64,000 nt of DNA from Thraustochytrium sp. TN22. Its lineage: Eukaryota > Sar > Bigyra > Thraustochytrida > Thraustochytriidae. The stretch is from NCBI GenBank assembly GCA_013306675.1, contig JABLUY010000210.1, positions 1 to 64,000 on the forward strand, in the 5' to 3' direction. Positions 54,936 through 64,000 of this stretch are shown here, in pieces. Both the position numbers and the translations under genes were made by a program. Numbering within the stretch: position 1 is the first letter of the stretch; each line of letters opens with the position of its first letter. The notes below the pieces were generated by a model that worked only from the letters and a program-made list of their open reading frames with translations, was not told where the DNA came from and made no database searches.

Positions 54936-57929
54936 ATGGTCATGGCGCTGGCGCTGACGAGGGCGCTGGCGGCGCTGGCGGCGCTCGCAGCTCTGGGGCC
55001 CGCAGACGCTGCGCCAGTGCTGGAGGCGCACGAGTGGGGGCGCTGCGAGCGGCGCGAGACGAACAATGCCTGCGACGGCCTCATTGACTACGACTATGTC
55101 TGGGTGTACACGCCCGACACAACGCAGGCAGACCAAATGGCGGACGTCCTGCCCGGTTTGCAAGCCGCGAACGACGCCACTGCGGAGGACGAGGATGCCC
55201 ACTGTCGACGCCAGTGGAAGCGGAAGCTCTGCACAGGCGCGCTGCCGCCTTGCTTCATCAATGTGGAGGAAAAGGTGGAGGCGCCGCGCGCCATGTGCGA
55301 AGGCGAGTGCTACGCGGTCTGGGATGTGTGTTCACGCGTCTTCAAGGGCCTCAAGGAGAGCAACAACGACGCCTTGGCCTCTCTCGTTCTGAACTGCGGA
55401 GGAGCCATCGGCGAGACGGCCGCCGCCAAGCAGTACCTCTACTCACACCACCTCGAGCAGTGGGTTGGCAAACCTCTCTTCAGCGACGCCAGAATCTTTC
55501 TGCAAGATCCGAACGCGGACCACGGCTACAGCATCCCGTGCTGGGGAGTGTCCGCCTCAGGCGGCAGCAGCGACAGCAACGACGACTACACGAGCGAGGA
55601 CGGTGGTTTCTTCTGGAGCGACGACTACCTGGATGACGAGACTTTCGAGGATCGATGCGAGGCGAGCGGCGGCACCTACGTGGAGCACGAGTACCAGAAC
55701 GAAGATGACTCCTGGCGCGAGTGTAGGTACACGACGCGCAAGGCGTGCGAGGCCAACGGCGGCATGTGGGAGGTGACAGACAAGAACGAAGACGGCTCCG
55801 TGGTCGCTGAGTGCTTTCTCCCGTACCTGGAGGACTACTACTACTCGAGCGGTTCTTCGGACGCGCGCGAGTCCTGCAGCGTGCCCCGGGCCGTCTTTGG
55901 CAGCGCGACGACCGAGGTCGAAACCGGCCGGTGGAGCCTCCCGCTCGAAATTCAGCTCGTCACGTCTCCGGAGTGCGACCTGCTGCTCACGCACGGCGCG
56001 GCGCTCGCCGACAGCTGCGACGCGAGCTGCGTGCCAGAGGCCTCCAAGGCCAATTTCCCCGCGCACGCCGAGATGGTGGCCAACGGCAAGTGGCTCAGCA
56101 TCGTGCGCGCCGGCCGCCACATCATCCGCGCGCGCGCTGTGGGCCGCGACCGGGAGCCAAGCGCAGAATTCATCCTGGACCTGCGCGCCGTGGCGGAAAA
56201 GGTGCGCCCCGCGGACAGCAGTACCGTGTACCTGCGCACGACCATCCTCTTTGCGATCCCCAACGTTGACAGGCTCGACGTGTACGCCTTCCGCAGCGCC
56301 GTGGTGGCGGCCATCAACGGCGACCTGAGCGTTGGCCTCGTGCTCTCCAACGTCCACGTGCTGCAGATCTCGACCACCGGCGTGGACATTGAGCTGCGCG
56401 TGTCCACGGCCATCTACGCCCTCGTGGAGCCGCGCCTGCGTGACGCGCTCTTCGTGTACCCGCTGGCGCAGGAGCTGCACGAGGCGGGCCTCGTCAATGC
56501 GACGGACAGCTGCGATGCGGTGGCCCAGGTTCGCATCGACACAGACTCCTTCGAGACGCTGGAGAGCGAGACGGTCACCACGCAAATTAATACGGCGGCC
56601 ATCGCGGGCGCGGCCGCCGCGGCCGCCGTTCTTTTGCTCGTGGTGGGTGTGGCGATCCGCTTCAAGCTGAAGCGGATCCGCGCGCGCGAGGTGCAACTGG
56701 ACGAGCAGGAGGCTAGCGTCGGGCGCAAGGCCGCCTCGCTCGATGCGCGCGAGAAGGAGCTCGAAGCCAAGGTAAAGCAGATGGAGGAGCAGGAGAAGGA
56801 GCTGCTCATGGAGAAGGAGGGCCTGGATCAGGAGAAGCTCGCGCTCGAAAAGGAGGCCGAGGAGGCCCGCAAGCAGGTGGAGAACGTCGAGCGCGAGGAG
56901 CTGCGCGAGCTCGACCCGGACGCCGCCAAGGAGCTCGAGGACGAAGAGGCTGCCTTCGAGACGGAGCTTCAGGCGCAAGCGCAGACGCAGACCGAGGCGC
57001 TCCGGGAGCGCTTCGCTGGCCAGATGTCCGAGGAGGATCTCCAGCGCGCCGCGGACCGCGTGGCGGCCACAGCCGCGGCCGACCCGGTCGAGCTGCGGCG
57101 CATGTCGACGCGCGGCGGCGTCGCGCCTGCGGCGGCCGGTGCCGGCGATGTCGCATCGGTGCGCGCCTTCTTGGACAAGCTGGGCGAGCCCGGCGACCGA
57201 GACGCCTTCGCGGACCTCATCGACCATCTCGTGGAGAAGGGCGCTCTCCGCGACTTGGACGACGACCCGCGCGTACGCGTGCGCCAAGAGTACGAGGACT
57301 CGCTCGCGCGCCTGCAGACGGAGCTGGTCGACCGTAGGAAGGAGCACCGCGCCATGATTGCCGATCGTCGCAAGCGCCGCATTGCGCTGGTTGTGGAAGA
57401 CGCCAAGGTGGAGGCCGAGGCCGAGGCCGGCGGCGACGCGGGCGAGGACACGGCCGCTGGCGGCAGCGCGCTCGCAGCCGAGGTCGTGGCCAGCGTCGAG
57501 CGCGACTTCGAGGCGGAGAAAGAAAAGCTGCGCGCCGAAGCGCCTTCGCAGGAGGAGTACGAGCAGGCGTTGGCGCGACTGGAGACGAAAAAGGCCGACG
57601 ACCGCGCCGCGCGACTCAAGGCGCTGCAGCAGCGGCGCGCCAAGGTGCGCCAGCAGCTGGCCATGTCTGAGGCCAAGCACGAGCGCGAGCGCGAGGCGGC
57701 CGAAGCGCGCCAGCGTGAGGTCGCCACGCGCGTGGCGGCCGTCTTCAAGAAGATCTCCTCGGTCGACTCCAAGGTGAACCGGCTCAAGGCGGAGCATCAC
57801 TCCGCGCAGGAGCAGCTCAAGAACGAGCTCGCCGCGCAGCGGGACCGCCAGCGCAAGAAGATTCTTGAGAAGAAGCGCAACAAGAAGCCCAGCAAGCAGG
57901 TCACGCCGGAGAACGTCCTGGACGGATAG
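54936..57929 (+). CDS. Frizzled-CRD-like single-pass receptor with cytoplasmic coiled coil
   Basis: A 997-residue protein with an ATG at 54936. A signal peptide (about 1-25, Ala/Leu-rich, ending PADAAP) is followed by a Cys-rich region (37-135) with Frizzled/CRD-like spacing: CERRETNNAC, LPGLQ, CRRQWKRKLC, PPC, MCEGECYAVWDVC. Asp/Tyr/Ser-rich linkers and more Cys pairs follow, then a SEA-like segment (about 427-495). One transmembrane helix lies at about 553-575 (AAAAAAVLLLVVGVAIRF) with a basic stop-transfer. The cytoplasmic part (580-997) is mostly highly charged coiled coil with a break near 700-760. Fz-like CRDs bind lipidated or sterol ligands in other receptors. The combination with a long coiled coil is not a family I know. 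Confidence 0.8.
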   Translation: MVMALALTRALAALAALAALGPADAAPVLEAHEWGRCERRETNNACDGLIDYDYVWVYTPDTTQADQMADVLPGLQAANDATAEDEDAHCRRQWKRKLCTGALPPCFINVEEKVEAPRAMCEGECYAVWDVCSRVFKGLKESNNDALASLVLNCGGAIGETAAAKQYLYSHHLEQWVGKPLFSDARIFLQDPNADHGYSIPCWGVSASGGSSDSNDDYTSEDGGFFWSDDYLDDETFEDRCEASGGTYVEHEYQNEDDSWRECRYTTRKACEANGGMWEVTDKNEDGSVVAECFLPYLEDYYYSSGSSDARESCSVPRAVFGSATTEVETGRWSLPLEIQLVTSPECDLLLTHGAALADSCDASCVPEASKANFPAHAEMVANGKWLSIVRAGRHIIRARAVGRDREPSAEFILDLRAVAEKVRPADSSTVYLRTTILFAIPNVDRLDVYAFRSAVVAAINGDLSVGLVLSNVHVLQISTTGVDIELRVSTAIYALVEPRLRDALFVYPLAQELHEAGLVNATDSCDAVAQVRIDTDSFETLESETVTTQINTAAIAGAAAAAAVLLLVVGVAIRFKLKRIRAREVQLDEQEASVGRKAASLDAREKELEAKVKQMEEQEKELLMEKEGLDQEKLALEKEAEEARKQVENVEREELRELDPDAAKELEDEEAAFETELQAQAQTQTEALRERFAGQMSEEDLQRAADRVAATAAADPVELRRMSTRGGVAPAAAGAGDVASVRAFLDKLGEPGDRDAFADLIDHLVEKGALRDLDDDPRVRVRQEYEDSLARLQTELVDRRKEHRAMIADRRKRRIALVVEDAKVEAEAEAGGDAGEDTAAGGSALAAEVVASVERDFEAEKEKLRAEAPSQEEYEQALARLETKKADDRAARLKALQQRRAKVRQQLAMSEAKHEREREAAEARQREVATRVAAVFKKISSVDSKVNRLKAEHHSAQEQLKNELAAQRDRQRKKILEKKRNKKPSKQVTPENVLDG

Positions 57930-58001
57930 CCAGTAGGAAGAAGCGCCATGGGGCCGAGAGAAGAAGAAGGCAAAGCTCATGTAGGGTACACGAAAAACAA
58001 A

Positions 58002-58054
<53 letters not shown>

Positions 58055-58225
58055 CTCATTGAGTATCCTCAGGGCTTCGGCCCGGTGCCCTTCACGAGCA
58101 CCTGCAGCCAGTAGAAGAAGCGCCATTGGGCCGAGAAGAAGGTAGAGTACAGGGAAATACACTCATGATTTGCTGAGGAATCCTCAGAGCTCCGGCCCGG
58201 TGCCCTGCACGAGCACCTGCGCAAA
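57930..58225. repeat. Duplicated 3' end of the AcpS gene with a (CA)n tract
   Basis: The order is A, (CA)n, B, A', B'. A (57930-57995, cagtaggaagaagcgccatgggg) recurs as A' (58110-58165, cagtagaagaagcgccattggg). B (58070-58106, ggcccggtgcccttcacgag) recurs as B' (58193-58220, inside the AcpS coding end). The (CA)n run is 58004-58052. B is a decayed copy of the AcpS C-terminus. It fills the convergent gap between the coiled-coil receptor gene and AcpS. Confidence 0.75.
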
Positions 58226-58603
58226 GGCATACTCGCCGTCGTGCGAAAGCGAAAGGAAGACCTCCTGCACGCCGCGCGCCGCGGCGCAGCGCGCCGCTGC
58301 GCCGTGCAGCACGAGGCGCGGCGCGGCACCTCCGCCGGAGACCACCTCCATCTCCGGGAACAGCAGGCGCGGCTCCCAGGGCCCAAGTGCCTTGAAGGCA
58401 GCCTCCTTGGCCGCCCAGCGCGACGCCAGGAAGCGCGCCCGCGCCGCCTCCTCGTCGCCGCGCGTGGTGGCGACGAGCGCCGCCGCCGCCGCGGCCTCGC
58501 GCTCGTGCATGAACTTGCGCTCGAAGCGCCGCCCGAACCGGGCGAAGGCGCGCGCGAACCGCGGCACGTGCGCCACGTCCACGCCCACGCCCAGCACGCG
58601 CAT
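58184..58603 (-). CDS. acpS: Holo-[acyl-carrier-protein] synthase (4'-phosphopantetheinyl transferase, AcpS type)
   Basis: A 139-residue protein with an ATG at 58603; the longer frame begins with a GTG. It shows the AcpS signature VLGVGVDVAHVPRF (Mg-binding Asp, residues about 3-16), RFLASRWAAKEAAFKALG (Mg-binding Glu and Lys) and a C-terminal VFLSLSHDGEYAFAQVLV. Length fits the small, trimer-forming bacterial-type AcpS. It transfers 4'-phosphopantetheine from CoA to acyl carrier protein, in eukaryotes usually of mitochondrial or plastid fatty-acid synthesis. No targeting peptide is obvious with this start. It is head-to-head with a WD40 gene. Confidence 0.9.
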   Translation of the reverse strand: MRVLGVGVDVAHVPRFARAFARFGRRFERKFMHEREAAAAAALVATTRGDEEAARARFLASRWAAKEAAFKALGPWEPRLLFPEMEVVSGGGAAPRLVLHGAAARCAAARGVQEVFLSLSHDGEYAFAQVLVQGTGPEL

Positions 58604-58936
58604 CGCGCCGAGCGGCCTTGCGCCTCTGCCGCTGCTGGCTGGCAGCGCGCCGGCGCTGCTGCCGCGTTGGACTCGGACTTGATCTGGCTGGTCACTGGCG
58701 CTGGCACTGAGCCACTGGCACGTGCGCGCTCGCACACCGTCACTCCGTCGCCAAGGCGGTCGTTAGGCTGTGTCCTCGAAGCCCGCCGCGCGGCGCGACG
58801 CGGCGCGACGCGACCAAACCCCTCGCGCGGCCGCAGGCGGCCGGCGCGCAGCCCGCGGCGGGCCGGCGGCCGGCGTGAGCGGCATCTCGCCCCCGCGCTC
58901 GCTTCGACGCGCTTCGTCGACTTGCGTGGCGTGGCG
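58604..58936. other. Bidirectional 5' region of AcpS and the WD40 gene
   Basis: 333 bases between divergent start codons. It contains the word caccgtcac at about 58735 (TGACGGTG on the AcpS strand). No gene is seen. Confidence 0.5.
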
Positions 58937-59088
58937 ATGACGGGAAGGCAGGATGTGATGAGGACTTGGCTCGAGGGGCCAAGCGTGCTCAAGCGCAGGC
59001 GCACCGAGGCGGCGCACGAGGACGCGCGAGAGCACGCGTGGACGGAGGTGCTGGCGGTCCCGCCCGCTCCGGGAGAACAGCAGAAACT

Positions 59089-59138
<50 letters not shown>

Positions 59139-60748
59139 AGCAGGAGCAGGAGCAGAGCAACCGCCCCAGCTTCGACGGCGACGTGGTGAGCCGCTTTACG
59201 GCGATAGAGCGCGAGCAACAGGCCAAGGAGGCGCGCAGAAAGGCTACGCGCTTCGACGGCCTGGCCGAAGTGTCGCCTTGGAACGCAGCGCGCAGCATCC
59301 TGCAGCGTGAGCTTCGGGGGCTGGGGGGAGCCGGCAGAGGTCCCGTGCCGCCCTCGGCGCTGCAAATGTGGCGCTTTGCGCTCTCTCGGATGGAGCCGCT
59401 CCCTGTGGTACTCTCGCAGCAAAAGCGCGTGCAGGTACGCGGCCGGCACAGCGGCGGCGCGCCCACCGTGCGCTGCGTACCGGAACAGCCGGGTCGCGTC
59501 AACGCGCTGAGCTTCCACCCGCGCGGCGACCTCCTGGCCTCGGTGGCCTCCGACGGCGGCGTCTGCGTCTTCTCCATGCGCAAGATCATGGCCGCCGCAG
59601 CACAGCGCGGCAACCAGGTACGAACGATGGTGAGCAGCATGCGTCGGCGCGACCCGGAGGCACACGCCCACAAGGACTACCATTACGACCTCTCCAAGGT
59701 GCGCGCCAAGACGCACACGGTATGGAAACGCATCCAGGGCGGCAGGGAGCTTCTTGCGGTCACGTGGGACCCGGCGCACTCCTCCAAGATTGTCGTCGGC
59801 GGGCGGACTTCGGGCAAGGTGAGCTACTTCGACGTGACGCGCGCGGACGGCAACACACGCCGCTTCTCCTCGCACGCGTGCCCCTCCATTACGGCGCTCG
59901 ACCTCAGCGAAGACGGCTCCATGCTGGTGGCCGGCTCGCACCACGGCCGACTCGCTGCCTGGGACCGCCGCGCCCCGAACCGCGAGCTCTGGAGCGCGCG
60001 ACTGCTCTCCGAGCAGCGCGAGCGGGGTGCCGTCGGCGCGACCACGGTGTCTGGTCTGGTGCGCGCGGCCGACGGCCGCCACCTGGTGGCGTCCTCGCAG
60101 AACGGCTACGTGCTGGTGTATGACCTGCGCAAGCTGCAAACGCCGGCCTTTTCCGCACGCCGCGAGCCCACACAGGTTTGTCAGTGGAACTTCGCGTACT
60201 CGGGCCCGGTACACTATGCGCGCCGCACCCCACAGACGGCCGGCTGCGCGCCCTTGGACGGCGTGGTGGCCATGCGGGCGGTCGCTGACACCGCGCGCCT
60301 CGAGGTTGTCATCCAGCTGCAGTCTGGCGCCCTTCACCTGTTCGATCCGCTCACCGGCCAATCGCGCAACAAGGCCGTTTGCGAGCGTGCCATGGTGGAC
60401 CTCAACGCCGACGACACCACGCAGCGCGCCACGGAGCGCGTCTGGAGCGGCCAGTCGGCGCGTCGCAATTGTCTGGCGACACTGCAGACGCGGGACGCAC
60501 ACCTCATCTGCGCGGGCTTTCCCGGCGTGTCGTCGCTCCAGGTGTTCAACTTTCGTGACGCCGCCTCCCCGTCCACGGCGTCTTCCAAGAACTGGACGGT
60601 TCCCAACGGCGTCGCCCCGGACTCCAGCCAGGTCCTTTCGCACCGCATTCGCCTCTCCGGCGCTCCGCTCGCCGTCGCCACAAGTCCGGTCTCCAGCTGC
60701 GTTGCCGTCGCTTCGGACGCTGACGCCGACATTCGCATCTGGCGCTGA
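58937..60748 (+). CDS. WD40-repeat protein with N-terminal polyglutamine
   Basis: A 603-residue protein. The start is the ATG at 58937 (MTGRQDVMRTWLEG), because the upstream frame is antisense to AcpS. A charged N-terminus with KRRR is followed by an 18- to 20-Gln run encoded by CAG repeats (59087-59148). WD40 blades follow: VNALSFHPRGDLLASVASDG, LLAVTWDPAHSSKIVVGG, ITALDLSEDGSMLVAGS, then a Ser/Thr loop, LVRAADGRHLVASSQNGYVL, VVIQLQSGALHLFD and a final VSSCVAVASDADADIRIW. This is a beta-propeller scaffold, probably nuclear or cytoplasmic. I do not recognise an orthologue. Confidence 0.82.
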
Positions 60749-61406
60749 CTGTCGTGAGCTTGTGCCACCTGATTGATGTCCACGTTTTTGCAACCTTTTC
60801 TTGCTCTTTTTTTTTTTGCTCTCATGCCGTGCTCTCATGACTTGCTCTCATGCCTTGCTTTCATGCCTTGATTTCGAGCTGGCCACATATGTGGGAAGGA
60901 TCAAGCTGGTGAGGACAGCACCCAAATCGATTAACTAAGTTAGTGCACGCCGCGTGCCACTTGAACCTCTTCATACGCATCATCTTGAACACGCAGAAGA
61001 TCGATGTCTTCCTTCTCCCAGATACTATACCCGCAAGCAGAGCACCATCACTTGTGCAAATTGCTCGATACATGGGACTTTGGCCGACAGTGATTGCGGT
61101 GCCCAAGCGGCCCTGATCGCCGCCGACTGCCCAGGCAGACTCCGACTCGCCGACTCGCCGAGTGGGGAAAAAAAAGCGAACCTTCGAGTTGGCCGCGAGG
61201 ACACACACCCCGATACGCGTGAACGGAAATGCAGCGCGGAGGCGAATCTGAGGCAGCCAGCACGAAGCCGCGTGAGATTGGTGAGAAGCGCGGGCAGAGG
61301 CCAGGGGCCCGCGGGGGCAGCGGCGCCGCCGTAGACGCGGCAGGCGCAGAGGCGGCGCAGAGGCCTTGTGGCTGGTGGTCTCGGGCAAGTCCGAGTTCCA
61401 GAGAGC
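60749..61406. other. Intergenic with a short 13-bp repeat
   Basis: About 60818-60870 contains four units of tgctctcatgcct-like sequence (one with tgctttcatgcct), 70 bases past the WD40 stop. The remainder is single-copy. A run of ten T lies at 60809-60818. Confidence 0.6.
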
Positions 61407-63728
61407 ATGACCGGCTTCGACGCCGCCGCGGTGGCGGCCGTCTTGGCCGGGTCGACCAAGCACGAGTACGCGCACCGCAAGGTGAGCAAGGAGAACCTGG
61501 CGGACGCGTTGCGCACGCTGAGCAGCGCGGTGGAGACGCTCTTCAGCAAGGCGGAGGAGCAAAAGTCGGTGCTGCAGGCGGAGCGTAAGCTGCGCGAGGA
61601 CCTCGAGGAGGCGCAGCGCGTGCTGAGCAGGCGCATGATGGAGGCGGAGCAGGGGCTCAAGCAGGCCAACAAGAAGATGCAGGACCAAAAGCAGGACCTC
61701 TTGCGCGAGCAACGCAAGAACGCGGACCTCATCGCGGAGCTCGACGCGGCGCGAGCCGAGATGCGCGCGGAGATTGCCGAGCACGAGTCGGAGCTGCAGC
61801 GCGTCTTGCGCGCCTCAGACCGCCACCAGTCCATGTTGCAGGTGCTCAAGCTCGACGTCGCCACCGCCACGGACATGGCGCGCCAGGCTGCGACGGAAGC
61901 GCAGACCGCGGCAGCCGGCGTGGCGGCGGCGGCGGCCAACGACGAGTCGGACGAGGAGGACGGCGCGCCCAGCGGCGCCCGACGCGGAGCCCAGGGTCGT
62001 GGAGGTGCAAGGGGGGGCGCTGCGCGCGGGGGTGGCGGCGGTGGCAGCGGCGGCGGCGGCGGTGGTGGTGCAGCCACGGCTGCCGGAAGCGGCGGCGGTG
62101 GAATGGCCATGGCAGCGGTGGATGCGGGCTCGCTGCGCGTCTCATCAGAGCAGGTCTTCTGTCAGAGCGTTAACCTCAGCACCGGTGAGCTGGGAGAGGA
62201 CCTAGTGCCCCTGGCCAAGGTGCTGCAGAGCGTGGCTGCCAAGATGTCCTCACTTGAGAAGAGCAAGAATGAGAACGTGGACGCGATGCTGGACGTGCGC
62301 AGCGAGCTGGCGAAGCGCGCCTTCGAGGATGACATGGTGGAGCTAGGATCTGAGCTCAAGACCACCTGCACCAACCTGGACGGCCTCCTGCGGAGCTTTT
62401 ATGAGGCTGGGGTTCTCGCGGACGCACCGCCCGCCACCAGCATCTGCGCCGCCGTTGTTCAGCCGCGCGCGCCGCCCTCGCCGTCGGCCAAGGCTGCCGA
62501 CGCGACCGCTGGCCAGGCAGACGCGTCGGAGCACGCTGGCAAGCTGCGCGACATTCGCGGCAACTACCCGTCCGCGCCCTCGGGCGCCTACCGCGTGAAC
62601 CGCGCGATGCGTGACCTGCCGCAGCGCTTCGAGGCGGAGGTGAACGTTCTGAGCGACGTGCTTGACGCGACGCAGACGCGTCTGCGCAAGATGCAGGAGG
62701 ACATCGACACGAAGCTGGACGCGGATGGCGTGGACAGCAAGATCGAGGTCAAGTTCGACGAGGTCATCGAAGAGCTGGACCGCGCCATCGCCAGCGCGGG
62801 CGCGGACGAGGAGGAGTTCAAGCGCGCCGCGCAGGAGCTCCAAGACATGTGCACGGCGCTCTCGCAGAGCAAGGCGGACCAGTCCGACGTGCTGGACATC
62901 CGGAAGAAGCTCGAGCTCGACGCACGCATGCGCGACAAGGTGGAGGCTCTGCAAAAGTTCATGGAAGAAAAGGTCAGTCGCGCCGAGGCCGACGACCTCG
63001 TGGCGAGCCGCGTCGCCAAGGATGAGCTCGGCATCAAGCTCGCCATGCTGCACCGCCGCCTCAAGGCCGAGATCGGCCTGGCCATCGACGAGCGCTCCGG
63101 CGTCAAGCCGTGGGTCATCGGCCGTCCGCTCAGCCCCACGGCGCCGCCGCAGTCTCCCAAGGAGCCGCTCACGTGCCTCGCATGCAACCGCAAGATCACT
63201 CCGGGGCAGATGGACCTCTTGCGCCGCGCGCCGACGCAGCACAACGCCGCCATGAATCGCCAGGACGGCCGCGCCATTCCGGGCATGCACCATCATTCGC
63301 ACGATGGCAAGAAGCGGCCGCGGGCCGGCGCCAAGCCCGCGCGCCGCGACCAGCGCCGCGGCCCAGGCGAGGACCATGTTGGGCCCTTTGTCAATGACGC
63401 CGTGGACGCCGGCCACGGCGACTGGGAGCCGCTCCAGAGCCCGACGACCATGGCCAATCAGGCCGAGCCGGGCCGTGCCACGCTTCCAGCCCTGGTCGAC
63501 CGGCCCAAGACCGTGGCCGCGATCGGCAGCAACCTGCGGCCGGCCGTCGACGCCAGCGCGACGAGCGCGCCACCGCAGACGGCGCCCGGTAAGCAAGGCA
63601 TCGCGCCGCTCTGGCCGGACGATGGCGAGCACAAGGACCCTGCCGCACACAAGGAGGTGGTCCAGGTTATCGATGACAGCGGCGACCCGGTCCTCGAGCA
63701 GGTCCGGATTCGAACCTTTCAATTCTGA
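61407..63728 (+). CDS. Long coiled-coil protein with DUF4795-like C-terminus (flagellar type)
   Basis: A 773-residue protein starting at the ATG at 61407 (MTGFDAAAVAAVLAGS); the longer frame begins with a GTG. Two coiled-coil blocks (about 25-165 and 270-560) are split by a Gly-rich linker (about 205-245). The C-terminal region has IDERSGVKPWVIGRPLSP, then LTCLACNRKITPG, a CxxC motif close to the CxxCDR motif near the end of DUF4795 in QRICH2-like sperm-tail proteins. The assignment is from remembered motif similarity only and is tentative. The protein is probably structural and may be flagellar, fitting the presence of a CFAP96 homologue in the window. Confidence 0.72.
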   Translation: MTGFDAAAVAAVLAGSTKHEYAHRKVSKENLADALRTLSSAVETLFSKAEEQKSVLQAERKLREDLEEAQRVLSRRMMEAEQGLKQANKKMQDQKQDLLREQRKNADLIAELDAARAEMRAEIAEHESELQRVLRASDRHQSMLQVLKLDVATATDMARQAATEAQTAAAGVAAAAANDESDEEDGAPSGARRGAQGRGGARGGAARGGGGGGSGGGGGGGAATAAGSGGGGMAMAAVDAGSLRVSSEQVFCQSVNLSTGELGEDLVPLAKVLQSVAAKMSSLEKSKNENVDAMLDVRSELAKRAFEDDMVELGSELKTTCTNLDGLLRSFYEAGVLADAPPATSICAAVVQPRAPPSPSAKAADATAGQADASEHAGKLRDIRGNYPSAPSGAYRVNRAMRDLPQRFEAEVNVLSDVLDATQTRLRKMQEDIDTKLDADGVDSKIEVKFDEVIEELDRAIASAGADEEEFKRAAQELQDMCTALSQSKADQSDVLDIRKKLELDARMRDKVEALQKFMEEKVSRAEADDLVASRVAKDELGIKLAMLHRRLKAEIGLAIDERSGVKPWVIGRPLSPTAPPQSPKEPLTCLACNRKITPGQMDLLRRAPTQHNAAMNRQDGRAIPGMHHHSHDGKKRPRAGAKPARRDQRRGPGEDHVGPFVNDAVDAGHGDWEPLQSPTTMANQAEPGRATLPALVDRPKTVAAIGSNLRPAVDASATSAPPQTAPGKQGIAPLWPDDGEHKDPAAHKEVVQVIDDSGDPVLEQVRIRTFQF

Positions 63729-63820
63729 TGAAACCCGTAAATGTATCATGTACTTCCACAACCACCTCACGCTCAAACAAAAAGGGAAAAGGCTGCCTCT
63801 CTGCAGGCTAGCCTAGGCCT

Positions 63821-64000
63821 CTAGCTGTCGAAGACTCCGTTCACCAGGGCCTTGAGCTTTCCCACCGCCACGCCGTCTTGCTCGCGCTCCTCGCGCGGTA
63901 CCTCCGAAGCACCAGCGTCCAGCGCGCAGCTTGACTGCAAAACAAGTGTCACTGCGCGCAGCTTGCCAATGGCATCTCGGTGCGCCAGGCTCAAGAGCGC
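63821..64000 (-). CDS. C-terminal end of an unidentified gene, cut by window edge
   Basis: The minus strand is open from base 64000 to a TAG at 63821-63823, giving 59 residues (helical, starting LLSLAHRDAIGKLRAVTLVL, ending VGKLKALVNGVFDS). Composition and codon use match neighbouring genes. It is convergent with the coiled-coil gene, 92 bases apart. The protein family cannot be told from this piece. Confidence 0.6.
   Translation of the reverse strand, partial: ALLSLAHRDAIGKLRAVTLVLQSSCALDAGASEVPREEREQDGVAVGKLKALVNGVFDS

Noticed and set aside
55557-58052. Long open frame on the minus strand opposite the Frizzled-CRD-like gene
   Set aside because: Leu/Arg-rich mirror of coiled-coil codons, with a Cys/Val run from the (CA)n repeat. 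It is a shadow of the plus-strand gene.
63700-63720. GGTTCGAATCC-like tRNA B-box on the minus strand
   Set aside because: The flanking bases cannot form a T-stem or acceptor stem, and the site lies inside the coding end of the coiled-coil gene.
1-64000. CRISPR arrays, prokaryotic operons or integrated viral cores
   Set aside because: No spacer-repeat arrays, no polycistronic layout, and no capsid, integrase, polymerase or reverse-transcriptase motif was recognised.

Overview
The window is nuclear DNA of a GC-rich, intron-poor, flagellated unicellular eukaryote. Almost every recognisable gene reads as one uninterrupted frame. Eukaryotic hallmarks are PUS10, STRAP, a PHD/SANT protein, a CFAP96-type flagellar protein, PTS1 peroxisomal targeting tails, a papain-like protease with a transmembrane tail and an Asteroid/XPG-type protein. 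WRKY19-like zinc-knuckle repeats, which I associate with stramenopiles and other protists, and the lack of any clear plastid gene make a GC-rich stramenopile (bicosoecid such as Cafeteria, or pelagophyte) my best guess. The sequence alone does not prove this. Genes alternate between divergent and convergent pairs and there are no operons. Where an open frame begins at GTG or TTG, I moved the start to the first plausible ATG.

Layout. (1) 1-11.4 kb: four paralogous acyl-CoA synthetases (three on the minus strand, one on the plus). The three complete ones end in AKL, AKL and SKL, so they are predicted peroxisomal fatty-acid activating enzymes. A WRKY19-like repeat protein sits among them. (2) 11.6-15.9 kb: a large fusion protein (C2-like, polyQ, tyrosinase, peptidoglycan-binding-like, matrixin metalloprotease) and phosphatidylinositol synthase. 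(3) 16.1-28.3 kb: a local expansion of secretory sulfotransferase-like proteins. It holds two tandem-domain genes (one with a frameshift in a G8 run), four single-domain genes and at least two broken pieces. One gene and its flanks were copied as a block of about 2.5-2.8 kb. (4) 28.3-32 kb: no gene that I can support. (5) 32-38 kb: a 1,940-residue TPR protein. (6) 38-46 kb: Asteroid/XPG-like protein, C1A protease with a membrane tail, Cys-rich secreted protein, CFAP96 homologue. (7) 46.7-54.5 kb: PHD/SANT chromatin protein, PUS10 and STRAP in head-to-head orientation, multi-pass membrane protein. (8) 54.9-64 kb: Frizzled-CRD-like receptor with a long coiled-coil tail, holo-ACP synthase head-to-head with a WD40 protein, a flagellar-type coiled-coil protein, and the 3' end of one more gene.

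The most interesting items are the tyrosinase-matrixin fusion, the two-subfamily sulfotransferase-like cluster with a hybrid gene, and the repeated occurrence of short tandem duplications at the 3' ends of genes (47 bp x4 across a stop codon, 129 bp x2 across a stop codon, a duplicated AcpS 3' end, and repeats downstream of two more genes). Intergenic DNA is rich in penta- and hexanucleotide ladders and in GCTAGC-type palindromes.
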